A stretch of DNA of 21,595 bases, taken from contig CAIUEQ010000179.1 of the NCBI GenBank assembly GCA_903898215.1, positions 1 through 21,595 on the forward strand, written 5' to 3'. The notes under the pieces are model-generated. The model searched no databases. It saw only the letters and a list, made by a program, of their open reading frames with translations, and was not told where the DNA came from. Source of the stretch: an uncultured Bacteroidota bacterium (GTDB lineage: Bacteria > Bacteroidota > Bacteroidia > UKL13-3). This document shows positions 8,126 through 16,017 of the stretch, piece by piece (position 1 is the stretch's first letter; every line of letters starts with the position of its first letter). Both the position numbers and the translations under genes were made by a program.

Positions 8126-8242
8126 AAGTTATAGCGGGCGAAAATAGGTTTTGGAAAGGGATTTAGGAAATGTAATTTTAAGTGGAAGCAGATCAGAATT
8201 TGTGTTCTGTTAAAACATAAAAATTATAAGTTAAAACTCAAC

Positions 8243-11113
8243 TCAATTATGTGTTCTATTTGATGGTAATGCTGGAGAAGGACCGGCATTAAATTTTCTA
8301 ATATTGTAAGTAAACATCAACATAAAATATCTTTTTAACACATTGGTTCGGCTATCTTCAATGTAAGTTCCGGTAACAGTTCTGGTAATGCTGTTATTTT
8401 GATTCAACAAATCGTAGGCAATAATCTTAAGTTCGGCAGCTTTATTTTTTGTGAATTTATATCCCAATCCTGCGTTCCATAAAAAATAATTGATATTATA
8501 AGTTGTTCCCAAACCTGTATAATAATTATTGGTTATATCACTGCTGAGCACTAAACCTTTCCATGGCAGTAAATTTATTTTTGCTGAAGAAACATGATAA
8601 AAATAATTGCTGTTTAATTGTGGTTGTATCACATTTTCTACAATTGTATAAAATGAAGAGTACGTAATTGTAAAATCTATTTTCTCGCTAATATTACTTC
8701 CCAATACAAACCCTGAATTTATAGTGGATGTGTTTGTAGTGTTTGAAATATTATTTATCAAACTTGGGGTCCGGTTAAAAGTATATCCTGCATTAAAATT
8801 CAGATTACTTTTAAGAATTTTTACAGGAATTCCGTATGTTAAAAAACTATTAATATTCCAGTATCCATCAAGATTTACAGGTTTTGAAAGCTGAGATCCT
8901 TTACTTAATAATATACCTTCATCAGTTAAGGTTTTACCATTTCCAATTATTGTTGAATTGCCCATAAAACTACTCACCGTATTGGCATTAATCATTGCAA
9001 AAAATGTTGTGCCTTTATCTGTGCTCGACAATGAATATCTGGTAATAAAACTTTGTGAATATGATTGAATTAAATTTGGATTTCCAATTGATAGCATCAA
9101 CGGATTTGAATTATCAACTAAGGTTTGCAATTGAGAAAGTGAAGGTGAATTAGTTGAGGTACGATAGAACATGCGGATATTACTGTTTTTTGTAAACTTA
9201 TAAGATAACATCGCAGTGGGTAAAAAATTATTATACGTTCGTGAAATACTTGTATCTGTTGGTAGTGTTTGTGAACCTGAAAGTTCCACAGATTGAAAAT
9301 TTACTCCCGCCATGATCATCCCTTTTTCTAATCGCATTCTGTAACTTAACCCACCTGATTGCTTAGTGATAGGACTATTAAATTTACTTGAAAGAATGGT
9401 ATTTAAATGAGAGAATTCACCCGAAACAGTATCTTTTATTTTTGTTTCTTTATCAGAAATATTTGCTGAGTATGAAGGTGAATAATTTAACATTAACTGA
9501 GCTGTTTTACCAATTGGTTCAGTATAATTTAATGAAGTGGAAAGAGTATATCCATTGGCTGATACAGAAGTTCTCTGGTCAAAATTTGCTGCCGAATCAT
9601 TTGGAATGTAATAATTGTTTTTAGTATACAAATCTGTTGTTCCAGTTTTGTCGTTTACATCAGTTCCAATATTGAGTGAAACAGTTCTTCCATATTTTGC
9701 TAATTTATGTCGCAACAAAATATTATTTGAAAAACTATACCCTGAATTTGAAGAATTATTTTTATTGGATGTTGTATTCAACGTATCGTTCAGCACCGAA
9801 TTTTTTGCATACAGATCATACCCTGAAGTGAAATTTTGAAAACTCAATTTCGGGGTAATGATAATTGAGTTTGAAGTATCAATTGTGTATTCAAATCTTA
9901 AATTAAAACGATGATTCATATTCTCGCTTGTTGAAGATGAATTTTGATTATATAACTGATTGGTGTCTGTATGTGAAGGATAAGTACGCGTTAAATTATT
10001 GGTTGTTGCATTCAATGCATCATTAAAAAAATAACTTCCTGTGATGGAAATTTTCTTCCCCCACATATCGGTATAATTTAGTCCTACAGAACTTGTGGTA
10101 TTGATACCGGATTGTTGGCCTATCAAAAAATTATTACTCGATCCGCCTCCTTGTCCACCCATTCCTCCGCCTCCACCAAAACCACCACGTCCTCCACCCC
10201 CACCTGAACCACCGGTTACACCAAGTAAATCCTGACTTGAAAAATTTTGCTGATTAACATTATTTGAAATTCCGATGAGCGAAATTCTTCGTTTGCCTTT
10301 AAAGAAATTTAAATTTCCGCCTGTATTAAAACGTTCGTTTAAATTTTCATCAGCACCATAACCTCCAAAAACTTTTCCAAATACCCCGTTGCTTTTTCCA
10401 GAGCGAGTAGTAATGTTCATCGTTTTTTGAGTATTGCCATCATCAAAACCTGTAAATTGTGATTGATCACTCAACCTGTCAAACACCTGAATCTTATCAA
10501 CAACTTCAGCAGGTAAATTCTTTAATGCGATGGTAGCATCTTCACCAAAAAATTCTTTTCCGTCAATTAATACTTTTTGCAAAGTCTCGCCTTGCGCTTT
10601 CACAACACCACCTTCAACAGTGATACCAGGCATTTTTGTTATCAGATCATGAGTATTTGCATCTGTATTTACTTTAAAGGCACTGGCATTGTATTCGGTA
10701 GTATCATTTTTTTGAACTGACCTAATGGCCTTTTCTTCAATAACTACAGCCTTTAATTTAGTTGAAATTTGATTTAGTTTATATGTCTGATTTTTTAAGG
10801 ATGAACTTGAAATAGTAACCTCTTCTTCAAACTTTTTATATCCAACATAAAATGTTTTAAGTTTATAATTTCCATTGGAAAGATTTTTAAAAACGAATTT
10901 CCCTTTACCGTCAGATGATGTTTGAAAAACTTTTGTTGTATCACTTTTTTGCATCAACATGATACCAACTCCAATCAAGGGGGTATTATCTTTTGAATCC
11001 AAAAACTGTCCTGATAAAATTGCCTGCTGAGCAAATACTTTATTTGAGATTATCAAAAAAAATATTGAAAACAATATGCACCAATTTCTTTTAGAAGAAC
11101 AGTAACTCATCAA
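8243..11113 (-). CDS. outer-membrane beta-barrel protein with CRD and TonB-plug-like domain
   Basis: A 956-residue exported protein of the large Bacteroidota family of TonB-receptor-like outer-membrane proteins. Order: signal peptide (residues 1-29, cleavage near VFA-QQ), carboxypeptidase-regulatory-like beta-sandwich (31-115, GQFLDSKDNTPLIGVGI), plug-like region (about 120-240, with MPGITVEGGVVKAQGETLQKVLIDGKEFFGED), then a long beta-barrel (~245-956) rich in aromatic/Thr/Asn strands. Residues ~300-325 are an almost pure Gly tract with Arg, Phe and Met, placed where the barrel's first loops would be. No SusD partner is adjacent, so a polysaccharide-utilisation receptor is unlikely. The small Gly-tailed protein 51 bases upstream is probably its partner. 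The ligand is unknown. Confidence 0.9.
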   Translation of the reverse strand: MMSYCSSKRNWCILFSIFFLIISNKVFAQQAILSGQFLDSKDNTPLIGVGIMLMQKSDTTKVFQTSSDGKGKFVFKNLSNGNYKLKTFYVGYKKFEEEVTISSSSLKNQTYKLNQISTKLKAVVIEEKAIRSVQKNDTTEYNASAFKVNTDANTHDLITKMPGITVEGGVVKAQGETLQKVLIDGKEFFGEDATIALKNLPAEVVDKIQVFDRLSDQSQFTGFDDGNTQKTMNITTRSGKSNGVFGKVFGGYGADENLNERFNTGGNLNFFKGKRRISLIGISNNVNQQNFSSQDLLGVTGGSGGGGGRGGFGGGGGMGGQGGGSSNNFLIGQQSGINTTSSVGLNYTDMWGKKISITGSYFFNDALNATTNNLTRTYPSHTDTNQLYNQNSSSTSENMNHRFNLRFEYTIDTSNSIIITPKLSFQNFTSGYDLYAKNSVLNDTLNTTSNKNNSSNSGYSFSNNILLRHKLAKYGRTVSLNIGTDVNDKTGTTDLYTKNNYYIPNDSAANFDQRTSVSANGYTLSTSLNYTEPIGKTAQLMLNYSPSYSANISDKETKIKDTVSGEFSHLNTILSSKFNSPITKQSGGLSYRMRLEKGMIMAGVNFQSVELSGSQTLPTDTSISRTYNNFLPTAMLSYKFTKNSNIRMFYRTSTNSPSLSQLQTLVDNSNPLMLSIGNPNLIQSYSQSFITRYSLSSTDKGTTFFAMINANTVSSFMGNSTIIGNGKTLTDEGILLSKGSQLSKPVNLDGYWNINSFLTYGIPVKILKSNLNFNAGYTFNRTPSLINNISNTTNTSTINSGFVLGSNISEKIDFTITYSSFYTIVENVIQPQLNSNYFYHVSSAKINLLPWKGLVLSSDITNNYYTGLGTTYNINYFLWNAGLGYKFTKNKAAELKIIAYDLLNQNNSITRTVTGTYIEDSRTNVLKRYFMLMFTYNIRKFNAGPSPALPSNRTHN

Positions 11114-11164
11114 TTAATAAATTAAATTATAAACTAAATATTTATCATAAAATTAGAGCAGTAA

Positions 11165-11629
11165 CTAAAATCCAGGTTGACGCATTCCGCCCATCCCGCC
11201 ACCAAATCCGCCTCCCATTCCACTGCCTGGCCTGCTCATCCCACCTCCTTGACGGCCATCTTGTGAGCCATTTTGTTCTCTTTGTTGTTGACGTTGTTTT
11301 TTCAAATCCTCTAACAATTTTATATAAACAGCATACTGATCATCATTCATTAAAATATCCTGCACTTTTTTGTCTCTTCGTTGCACAAAAAGTTTCATCA
11401 CTTCTATATTTCCTTCGGTACGATACGTTTGCATTTCTTCATAATAACTTTTAAAAACAAGTGTAATCGAATCGCTTTTAGATTTATTAAGGTGCATTTT
11501 TTCGTTCAGTTTTATGACGAAATTTTCGGCACGTTGCTCTGTTGAAATTTGCTCAGCAGCTCTTTCTTGAGCATACGAAATTGCAGTGAATAAGAAGATT
11601 GTTATTAAAAATAATTGAAAATGCTTCAT
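11165..11629 (-). CDS. small Spy-like exported protein with Gly/Met-rich tail
   Basis: Exported protein of 154 residues from ATG at 11629; this start opens a clean signal peptide (MKHFQLFLITIFLFTAISYAQ), whereas the in-frame ATG at 11653 adds eight polar residues. The central ~90 residues are helical and highly charged. They contain two segments of the kind seen in Spy/CpxP-type periplasmic proteins: LNEKMHLNKSKSDSITLVF, and LMNDDQYAVYIKLLEDLKKQRQQQ. The last ~30 residues are a Gly/Met/Arg-rich low-complexity tail ending MRQPGF. The downstream barrel gene carries a similar Gly-rich tract, and the 51-base gap suggests co-expression. A periplasmic chaperone-like or partner role is inferred from resemblance and position only. 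Confidence 0.82.
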   Translation of the reverse strand: MKHFQLFLITIFLFTAISYAQERAAEQISTEQRAENFVIKLNEKMHLNKSKSDSITLVFKSYYEEMQTYRTEGNIEVMKLFVQRRDKKVQDILMNDDQYAVYIKLLEDLKKQRQQQREQNGSQDGRQGGGMSRPGSGMGGGFGGGMGGMRQPGF

Positions 11630-11800
11630 GATTTTGAATTGATTTACGTGCAAATGAAATAAATAATAGAGTGATATTGCATTAAAAAGGTTTAATAATA
11701 AGAATTATGAATATTGTAGCTAGTGATTTAGATTATATTATAATTTGCTTTAGTGTCCATGCATAATTAGCTTATTTCGGAATTTCTAGTCCTTTATTTG

Positions 11801-11849
11801 AGCCACAGATTACACAGATTAATAAAATAAATCTGTGTAATCTGTGGCT
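11801..11849. repeat. 20-bp-arm inverted repeat, 9-base loop
   Basis: AGCCACAGATTACACAGATT at 11801-11820 is the exact reverse complement of 11830-11849, around the loop AATAAAATA. Each arm itself contains the near-direct repeat ACAGATTACACAGATT. The element is isolated in the divergent gap with nothing coding inside. From memory, closely similar CAGATTACACAGATT sequences occur as dispersed intergenic repeats in other environmental genomes; that recall is unverified. Confidence 0.95.
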
Positions 11850-11891
11850 ATACTATTCATGTTGTTAACCCAGTACATTAATTTATAATTT

Positions 11892-11899
11892 TAGATTTG
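11892..11899 (+). promoter_or_regulatory. possible Bacteroidota -7 box (TAnnTTTG) before the hydrolase gene
   Basis: TAGATTTG matches the TAnnTTTG -7 consensus of Bacteroidota primary sigma factors and lies 40 bases before the ATG at 11939. No good TTTG -33 box is found at the usual distance. A second match, TATATTTG at 11930-11937, is almost at the start codon and would give a leaderless transcript. In such AT-rich DNA, chance matches are likely. Confidence 0.25.
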
Positions 11900-11938
11900 A
11901 TAGCAAAAAAATATTCTATTCTAATATTTTATATTTGA

Positions 11939-12631
11939 ATGATGAAAAAATTATTGCTGTTACATGGGGCTTTGGCTTCAAAAAATCAATTTGATCATTT
12001 GATTCCACTTCTAAATGATACTTTAGATGCTGAAGCAATCAACTTTTCCGGACATGGAGGTACAATGCCAAATATCAAAGGATTTACATTTCCGGTATTT
12101 GCGGATGAAATTTTAAATTATATCGATTCAAAAAAAATTGAAAAAATAAATCTTTTTGGTTTTAGCATGGGAGGATATGCCGCATTGTATTTTGCTAAAT
12201 TATATCCCGATAGAGTTGAAAAAATATTTACGCTTAATGTAAAATTTAAATGGGATGCAACAAATTCTCAAAAAGAAATTGCCGGACTGAATGCAGAGAA
12301 TATGTTACTAAAAATACCCTCATTTGCAAATAACTTGATGTTGCTTCAGGGAATGGAAATGTGGAAGAAAATGTTAGACAGCAGTAGTGATATGATGGCA
12401 AATTTAACAAAGCAACATTTTTTAACTGATAGTGATTACGAACATTTTATGATGCCCATTTTATTAGGGATTGGTGATAGAGACTTTACATCAACTATTG
12501 AAGAGACGATCGAAATATTTCGTAAAATAAAAAACGCACAAATGCTTGTTTTACCAAACACATTACATCCATTTGAAAAGATCACACCTGAAATTATTTC
12601 TTCAGAAATCAAACGATTTTTCCTTAGTTGA
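11939..12631 (+). CDS. alpha/beta hydrolase fold protein
   Basis: A 230-residue cytoplasmic alpha/beta hydrolase without a signal peptide. The N-terminal KLLLLHGALASKNQF (about 4-18) carries the HG oxyanion-hole motif. The nucleophile elbow is GFSMGG with Ser76, the acid is probably Asp180 or Asp182 in LLGIGDRDF, and the base is His210 in NTLHPFEK, so a full catalytic triad is in place. It resembles the small esterase / MenH-like branch, but nothing fixes the substrate. It starts with tandem ATG codons at 11939 and 11942. It is the first of three plus-strand genes and lies 47 bases before a lipoprotein gene to which it has no obvious functional link. Confidence 0.9.
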   Translation: MMKKLLLLHGALASKNQFDHLIPLLNDTLDAEAINFSGHGGTMPNIKGFTFPVFADEILNYIDSKKIEKINLFGFSMGGYAALYFAKLYPDRVEKIFTLNVKFKWDATNSQKEIAGLNAENMLLKIPSFANNLMLLQGMEMWKKMLDSSSDMMANLTKQHFLTDSDYEHFMMPILLGIGDRDFTSTIEETIEIFRKIKNAQMLVLPNTLHPFEKITPEIISSEIKRFFLS

Positions 12632-12678
12632 TTTTGTTTTAATAATATTAGTGCTTAATTTGTTTAAAAATAAATAAC

Positions 12679-13188
12679 ATGAAAAAGATTTTCACTCTTA
12701 CTATTCTTTCGTTAATGCTTGTGTTAACTATCGTAAACTCTTGCACCAAAAGTTCAGATACAACAGTAACTCCAACACCAACTCCAACTCCAACAGTTAT
12801 TACTGCTGATACAAATACATTGATACTTGATGGTACAGTGCCTTTAACAATTGGATGCCTTGCTCCTCAATGTAATGTTGGACAGGCTGATATTTTCACC
12901 ATGTTTATGGTATCAAACGATAACCAAAAACAGTTTACCATTACCACTCTTCCAATACCTACTGCAAGCGGAACTTATACATTAAAACCTCAATACCCTG
13001 GAACTCCATACCCTGCAGATCAAATGCAAATGTCTTATAAAGATCTAGGTTCAAATTTAACTTATACTGCACAAACAGGAACAGCAACTGTAACAGTAAA
13101 AAATGGTTTTGTAAAAGTTTCATTTTCTAAAATAACATTTGTTAAAGTTTCAAGTATCGTTTTATCAGGAACTGTTGTTTGTGAATAA
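12679..13188 (+). CDS. small hypothetical lipoprotein with Thr-Pro linker
   Basis: Predicted lipoprotein of 169 residues. It begins with a basic-hydrophobic signal ending in a lipobox-like VNSC, so Cys22 would be the lipidated first residue. Next is a low-complexity TPTPTPT linker (about 31-39), then ~130 residues of likely beta-sandwich with alternating Thr/Val/Ser strands, ending GTVVCE. Further cysteines are in CLAPQC (mid-protein) and next to the C-terminus. I do not recognise the domain. The next gene encodes a second lipoprotein of similar size with a comparable end (GSWNCQ), so the two may be diverged tandem paralogues. It probably sits on the outer membrane or the cell surface. Confidence 0.8.
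   Translation: MKKIFTLTILSLMLVLTIVNSCTKSSDTTVTPTPTPTPTVITADTNTLILDGTVPLTIGCLAPQCNVGQADIFTMFMVSNDNQKQFTITTLPIPTASGTYTLKPQYPGTPYPADQMQMSYKDLGSNLTYTAQTGTATVTVKNGFVKVSFSKITFVKVSSIVLSGTVVCE
12769..12795 (+). repeat. ACTCCA/ACACCA hexamer repeat encoding the Thr-Pro linker
   Basis: Four and a half copies of a six-base unit (ACTCCA, with one ACACCA variant) lie in frame and encode alternating Thr and Pro directly after the lipoprotein N-terminus. A six-base unit keeps the reading frame when copy number changes, so linker length could vary between strains. Confidence 0.85.
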
Positions 13189-13205
13189 AGAAACTTTTTC
13201 ACAAA
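13178..13205. terminator. hairpin overlapping the stop codon of the first lipoprotein
   Basis: TTTGTGAA (13178-13185) pairs with TTCACAAA (13198-13205). The stem continues as AAAG/CTTT around an AAA loop after one bulged base, giving about 12 pairs. It overlaps the TAA stop of the first lipoprotein gene. No U-run follows, so it may be a weak terminator or an mRNA-end hairpin between the two lipoprotein genes. Confidence 0.45.
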
Positions 13206-13265
13206 TTGAATATTGATCTATTGCCAAGTTTTGTTTTTTTTAAACATTTACATTATAGTCATTTC

Positions 13266-13781
13266 ATGAAAAAACCATTCATCATTTTTTCTGTATTTAT
13301 TATTGCAATTTCCTTTTTAGTATTTTCATGTAGTACAAAAAATGACCCCCCTGTTCCGGTTCACACCTCAAATGTTACTAATGTCGGAAATTCAATCACA
13401 TTTGGTGCCTATAATTTTAGTCTTGGTTTTAGATCGTGCTCTATTGATACTTCAAATGGTAAACATTTTTCGATGACAGGTACTGATTTAAACAGTGGAT
13501 TTAGTATTGGAGTATTATTTTATGATTCGATCACACCTACAGCTATGTCTGCATCATACACAGTTGTTAATTCGCTAACCACACCTACACTTTCAGATGG
13601 TCAATGTTATATTTTAGTTTCAGCACCAACAGTTTCACCTAACATTTTTTATGCTACAGATGGCACTCTTAATCTTAATATAATTAGTGGAAGTTTAACA
13701 GCTTCGATTACAGGTGTGCCTGTTAAAAACAGTGGTGATGCTACCACTTCAACAATTACAGGAAGCTGGAATTGTCAATAG
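13266..13781 (+). CDS. small hypothetical lipoprotein
   Basis: Predicted lipoprotein of 171 residues from ATG at 13266. The in-frame ATG at 13206 adds 20 residues (MNIDLLPSFVFFKHLHYSHF) ahead of what is clearly a signal peptide, so the later start is preferred. The signal MKKPFIIFSVFIIAISFLVFSC ends in a lipobox at Cys22. A short polar/Pro linker (STKNDPPVPVHT) is followed by a beta-rich domain containing GNSITFGAYNFSLGF and ending TSTITGSWNCQ. The domain is not recognised. The general plan (lipobox, Pro linker, ~130-residue beta domain, Cys near the end) matches the preceding lipoprotein. The stop is one base from the convergent adenine deaminase stop. Confidence 0.8.
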   Translation: MKKPFIIFSVFIIAISFLVFSCSTKNDPPVPVHTSNVTNVGNSITFGAYNFSLGFRSCSIDTSNGKHFSMTGTDLNSGFSIGVLFYDSITPTAMSASYTVVNSLTTPTLSDGQCYILVSAPTVSPNIFYATDGTLNLNIISGSLTASITGVPVKNSGDATTSTITGSWNCQ

Positions 13782-13782
13782 T

Positions 13783-15375
13783 TTAGTTCACAAAAGAAAA
13801 ATCGTCACCATCAAACAATCCCTTGTCACTTAATTTCAAATGTGGAATTACCAGCAATGCCATAAATGATAAACTCATAAATGGAGCTGTAAGTGTTGCT
13901 CCTAAAACATCAATAGAATATTTGTGTAACTCAGAATAATTTGCTGCTACTTCCCAGGCATCTTTATCACTCATTAAACCTGCAATCGGGAGTGGCAAAA
14001 CTTTTTTAACAGCACCATTCACTAAACTTAATCCTCCGGTATTTTCAATAATTAAATTTACTGCATTGCAAATTTCTTCATCATTTACACCAACAGCGAT
14101 AATATTATGACTGTCGTGAGCAACAGAGCTGGCAATAGCTCCAAGCTTTATTCCGAAATTTTTGATGTATGAAATTGCGATAGGAGAATTTTGATAACGA
14201 TTAACAACAACCAGTTTTAAAATATCTTCGGAAACAAGCAAACGGCTTTTTGAAATCGATAATTTGTTAGTGATTAATTGACCATCCAAACATTCAATTA
14301 CTTGTTCAATTTCTTTTGGTTGATAATCAAAATCAACAATTTGTTTTTTAGAGATGGAGAATTTATTTAGCAGTTTAACCGGAACCGATTCGATAAATGA
14401 TTTTCCATTTTCGGCAACTAATTTTCCGTTGATAAATGTTTTATCAATAATAAAATTTTTAAGATCAGAGGTAATGATAAAATCTGCCGAATCGCCTACA
14501 CGTAGTCTTCCAACAGGTAAATTGTAATGTTCAATCGGATTGATACAGGCAACTTTTAATACATCAAATAAATCATATCCTATTGCGATTGCACGAGATA
14601 CTAATTGATTAATATGTCCGAGCAACAATGAGTCAGGATGTTTATCGTCACTGCAAAACATCAACCAATTTGAATGTTCTTTCATCAATGGAATAAGCAC
14701 CTCAAAATTCTTAGCAGCACTACCTTCACGAATTTGAATTTTCATTCCCAAGTCAATTTTCTCTATCGCTTCATCAAGCGTATAACATTCGTGATCTGTT
14801 GTAATTCCTGCATCAACATATTTTTTTGCTTGAGTTCCTTTTAATCCCGGAGCGTGACCATCAATTGGTTTATGATATTTTTTTGCAGATGCGATTTTTT
14901 TCATCACTTCAACATCGTCATATAAAACACCTGGAAAATTCATCATTTCAGAGAGATAGAAAATATCATCGTTAGCTAACAATTGATCAACTTCATTTGC
15001 ATCAAGAGCTGCACCCGAAGTTTCAAAAATTGTTGCAGGCACACAACTTGGTGCTCCAAAAAAGAAATGGAAATTTACCAGCTTCCCATTGGCTATCATA
15101 AACTCCACTCCTCGCATTCCAACAACGTTAGCAATTTCATGTGGGTCGCTTACAGTTGCAACAGTGCCATGCATTACAGCCATTCGAGCAAATTCCGATG
15201 GAACCAATAATGAACTTTCAATATGCACATGAGCATCTACAAAACCCGGTAAAATATAGTCGTGCAATTGTTCCTCAATTTTGGTAATTGATTGAATAAT
15301 TCCATTTTCAATAACGATTGATGCGGGAAAAATTACCTTATTTTGAATATCAATGAGGTTGGATTTAATTTCCAT
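13783..15375 (-). CDS. ade: adenine deaminase
   Basis: Metal-dependent amidohydrolase converting adenine to hypoxanthine and ammonia in purine salvage. The 530 residues fit the Ade family (COG1001 type, ~540-590). Metal-ligand and active-site motifs visible: PGFVDAHVHIESS (H49, H51), VSDPHEIANV (H79), PIDGHAPGL (H174), TDHECY (H195, E196) and CSDDKHP (D243/D244), followed by the family's extra C-terminal domain with HDSHN..VGVND and GGLSLVNG...LPIAGLMS. It lies 40 bases downstream of cdd on the same strand, so adenine and cytidine deamination are probably co-expressed. It converges on the lipoprotein gene with one base between stops, leaving no room for a terminator outside coding sequence. 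Confidence 0.96.
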   Translation of the reverse strand: MEIKSNLIDIQNKVIFPASIVIENGIIQSITKIEEQLHDYILPGFVDAHVHIESSLLVPSEFARMAVMHGTVATVSDPHEIANVVGMRGVEFMIANGKLVNFHFFFGAPSCVPATIFETSGAALDANEVDQLLANDDIFYLSEMMNFPGVLYDDVEVMKKIASAKKYHKPIDGHAPGLKGTQAKKYVDAGITTDHECYTLDEAIEKIDLGMKIQIREGSAAKNFEVLIPLMKEHSNWLMFCSDDKHPDSLLLGHINQLVSRAIAIGYDLFDVLKVACINPIEHYNLPVGRLRVGDSADFIITSDLKNFIIDKTFINGKLVAENGKSFIESVPVKLLNKFSISKKQIVDFDYQPKEIEQVIECLDGQLITNKLSISKSRLLVSEDILKLVVVNRYQNSPIAISYIKNFGIKLGAIASSVAHDSHNIIAVGVNDEEICNAVNLIIENTGGLSLVNGAVKKVLPLPIAGLMSDKDAWEVAANYSELHKYSIDVLGATLTAPFMSLSFMALLVIPHLKLSDKGLFDGDDFSFVN

Positions 15376-15415
15376 TATAACTGTTGAACTTTTAAAATTG
15401 AATGATTTTTAAAAA

Positions 15416-15904
15416 CTATTTTTTCAACTCTTCTACCCAAAACTGAAAGGGTAAAAAAACTTTCACACCTTCAGCTACAAGGATATCTCCAACTTCTCCC
15501 TGCAAAATTATACGCATGGGCTTTTTAAATTTCATTTCAAACTCACTCATACTTTGCAAACATGCACCGCAACAAGCAATTGGTTCCTTTACCAAAAAAT
15601 CATGAGCTTTAACAGTAATAGCAATTGCAGTAATGGGAACATTTGGATATTTTGAACCTGCATGAAAAATGGCAACACGCTCGGCACACAATCCACTTGG
15701 GTAAGCAATATTTTCCTGATTGCTTCCTAAAATAATTTCACCGTTCTCAAGTAAAACTGCACATCCAACATAAAATTTTGAATAAGGTGCATAGGCAGTA
15801 TGAACAGCCTCTTTAGCATGTTTCAACATGGCCATGTCTGTTTCACTTAATTCTGAAACATCGGTATATTTTTTAACTACGGATATTTTTTTTATCTCTT
15901 CCAT
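15416..15904 (-). CDS. cdd: cytidine deaminase
   Basis: Zinc enzyme deaminating cytidine and deoxycytidine to uridine and deoxyuridine (pyrimidine salvage, cytoplasm). The ATG at 15904 gives 162 residues (MEEIKK...); the in-frame ATG at 15934 would add ten residues of no family character. Zinc/catalytic motifs: YPSGLCAERVAIF with C73, A74 and the proton-shuttling E75, and ACCGACLQS with C112 and C115 as the other two zinc ligands. Substrate-side residues GSNQENIAYPSG are typical. One oddity: the usual PCGxCRQ signature reads CCGACLQ, so Pro becomes Cys111 and Arg becomes Leu116. It is slightly longer than the ~130-residue classical tetrameric form, with an N-terminal extension. It is divergent from the saccharopine dehydrogenase gene. 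Confidence 0.93.
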   Translation of the reverse strand: MEEIKKISVVKKYTDVSELSETDMAMLKHAKEAVHTAYAPYSKFYVGCAVLLENGEIILGSNQENIAYPSGLCAERVAIFHAGSKYPNVPITAIAITVKAHDFLVKEPIACCGACLQSMSEFEMKFKKPMRIILQGEVGDILVAEGVKVFLPFQFWVEELKK

Positions 15905-16017
15905 CACTTCAATTTTACAATAAATTAACCACAAATGTTAGCTTTGTATCCCTCATTTCAAGATTAAATTTTCTTCAGTTGTTTTTATAAAATCAGAATG
16001 AGTTAAATATATTTCTA

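Larger units (their letters stand above)
11630..11938. other. divergent intergenic region (~310 bases)
   Basis: This AT-rich gap separates the minus-strand Spy-like/barrel genes from the plus-strand hydrolase gene. It contains the 20-bp-arm inverted repeat at 11801-11849 and a possible Bacteroidota -7 element at 11892-11899. I see no ORF of convincing length, no tRNA-like structure and no other repeat. Promoters for both directions must lie here. Confidence 0.7.

Noticed and set aside
8126..8242. Short inverted and direct matches (CAGAA/TTCTG, GTTAAAAC twice) between the barrel gene and lepA
   Set aside because: Five- and eight-base matches in AT-rich DNA are expected by chance and have no terminator tail.
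8243..11113. Barrel protein as a SusC-type receptor of a polysaccharide utilisation locus
   Set aside because: No SusD gene, glycoside hydrolase or sensor-regulator lies nearby, and the partner upstream is a Spy-like protein.
15905..16017. Promoter boxes in the cdd / saccharopine dehydrogenase divergent gap
   Set aside because: Near matches to TAnnTTTG exist on both strands but none is exact with a correctly spaced TTTG, so no site is called.
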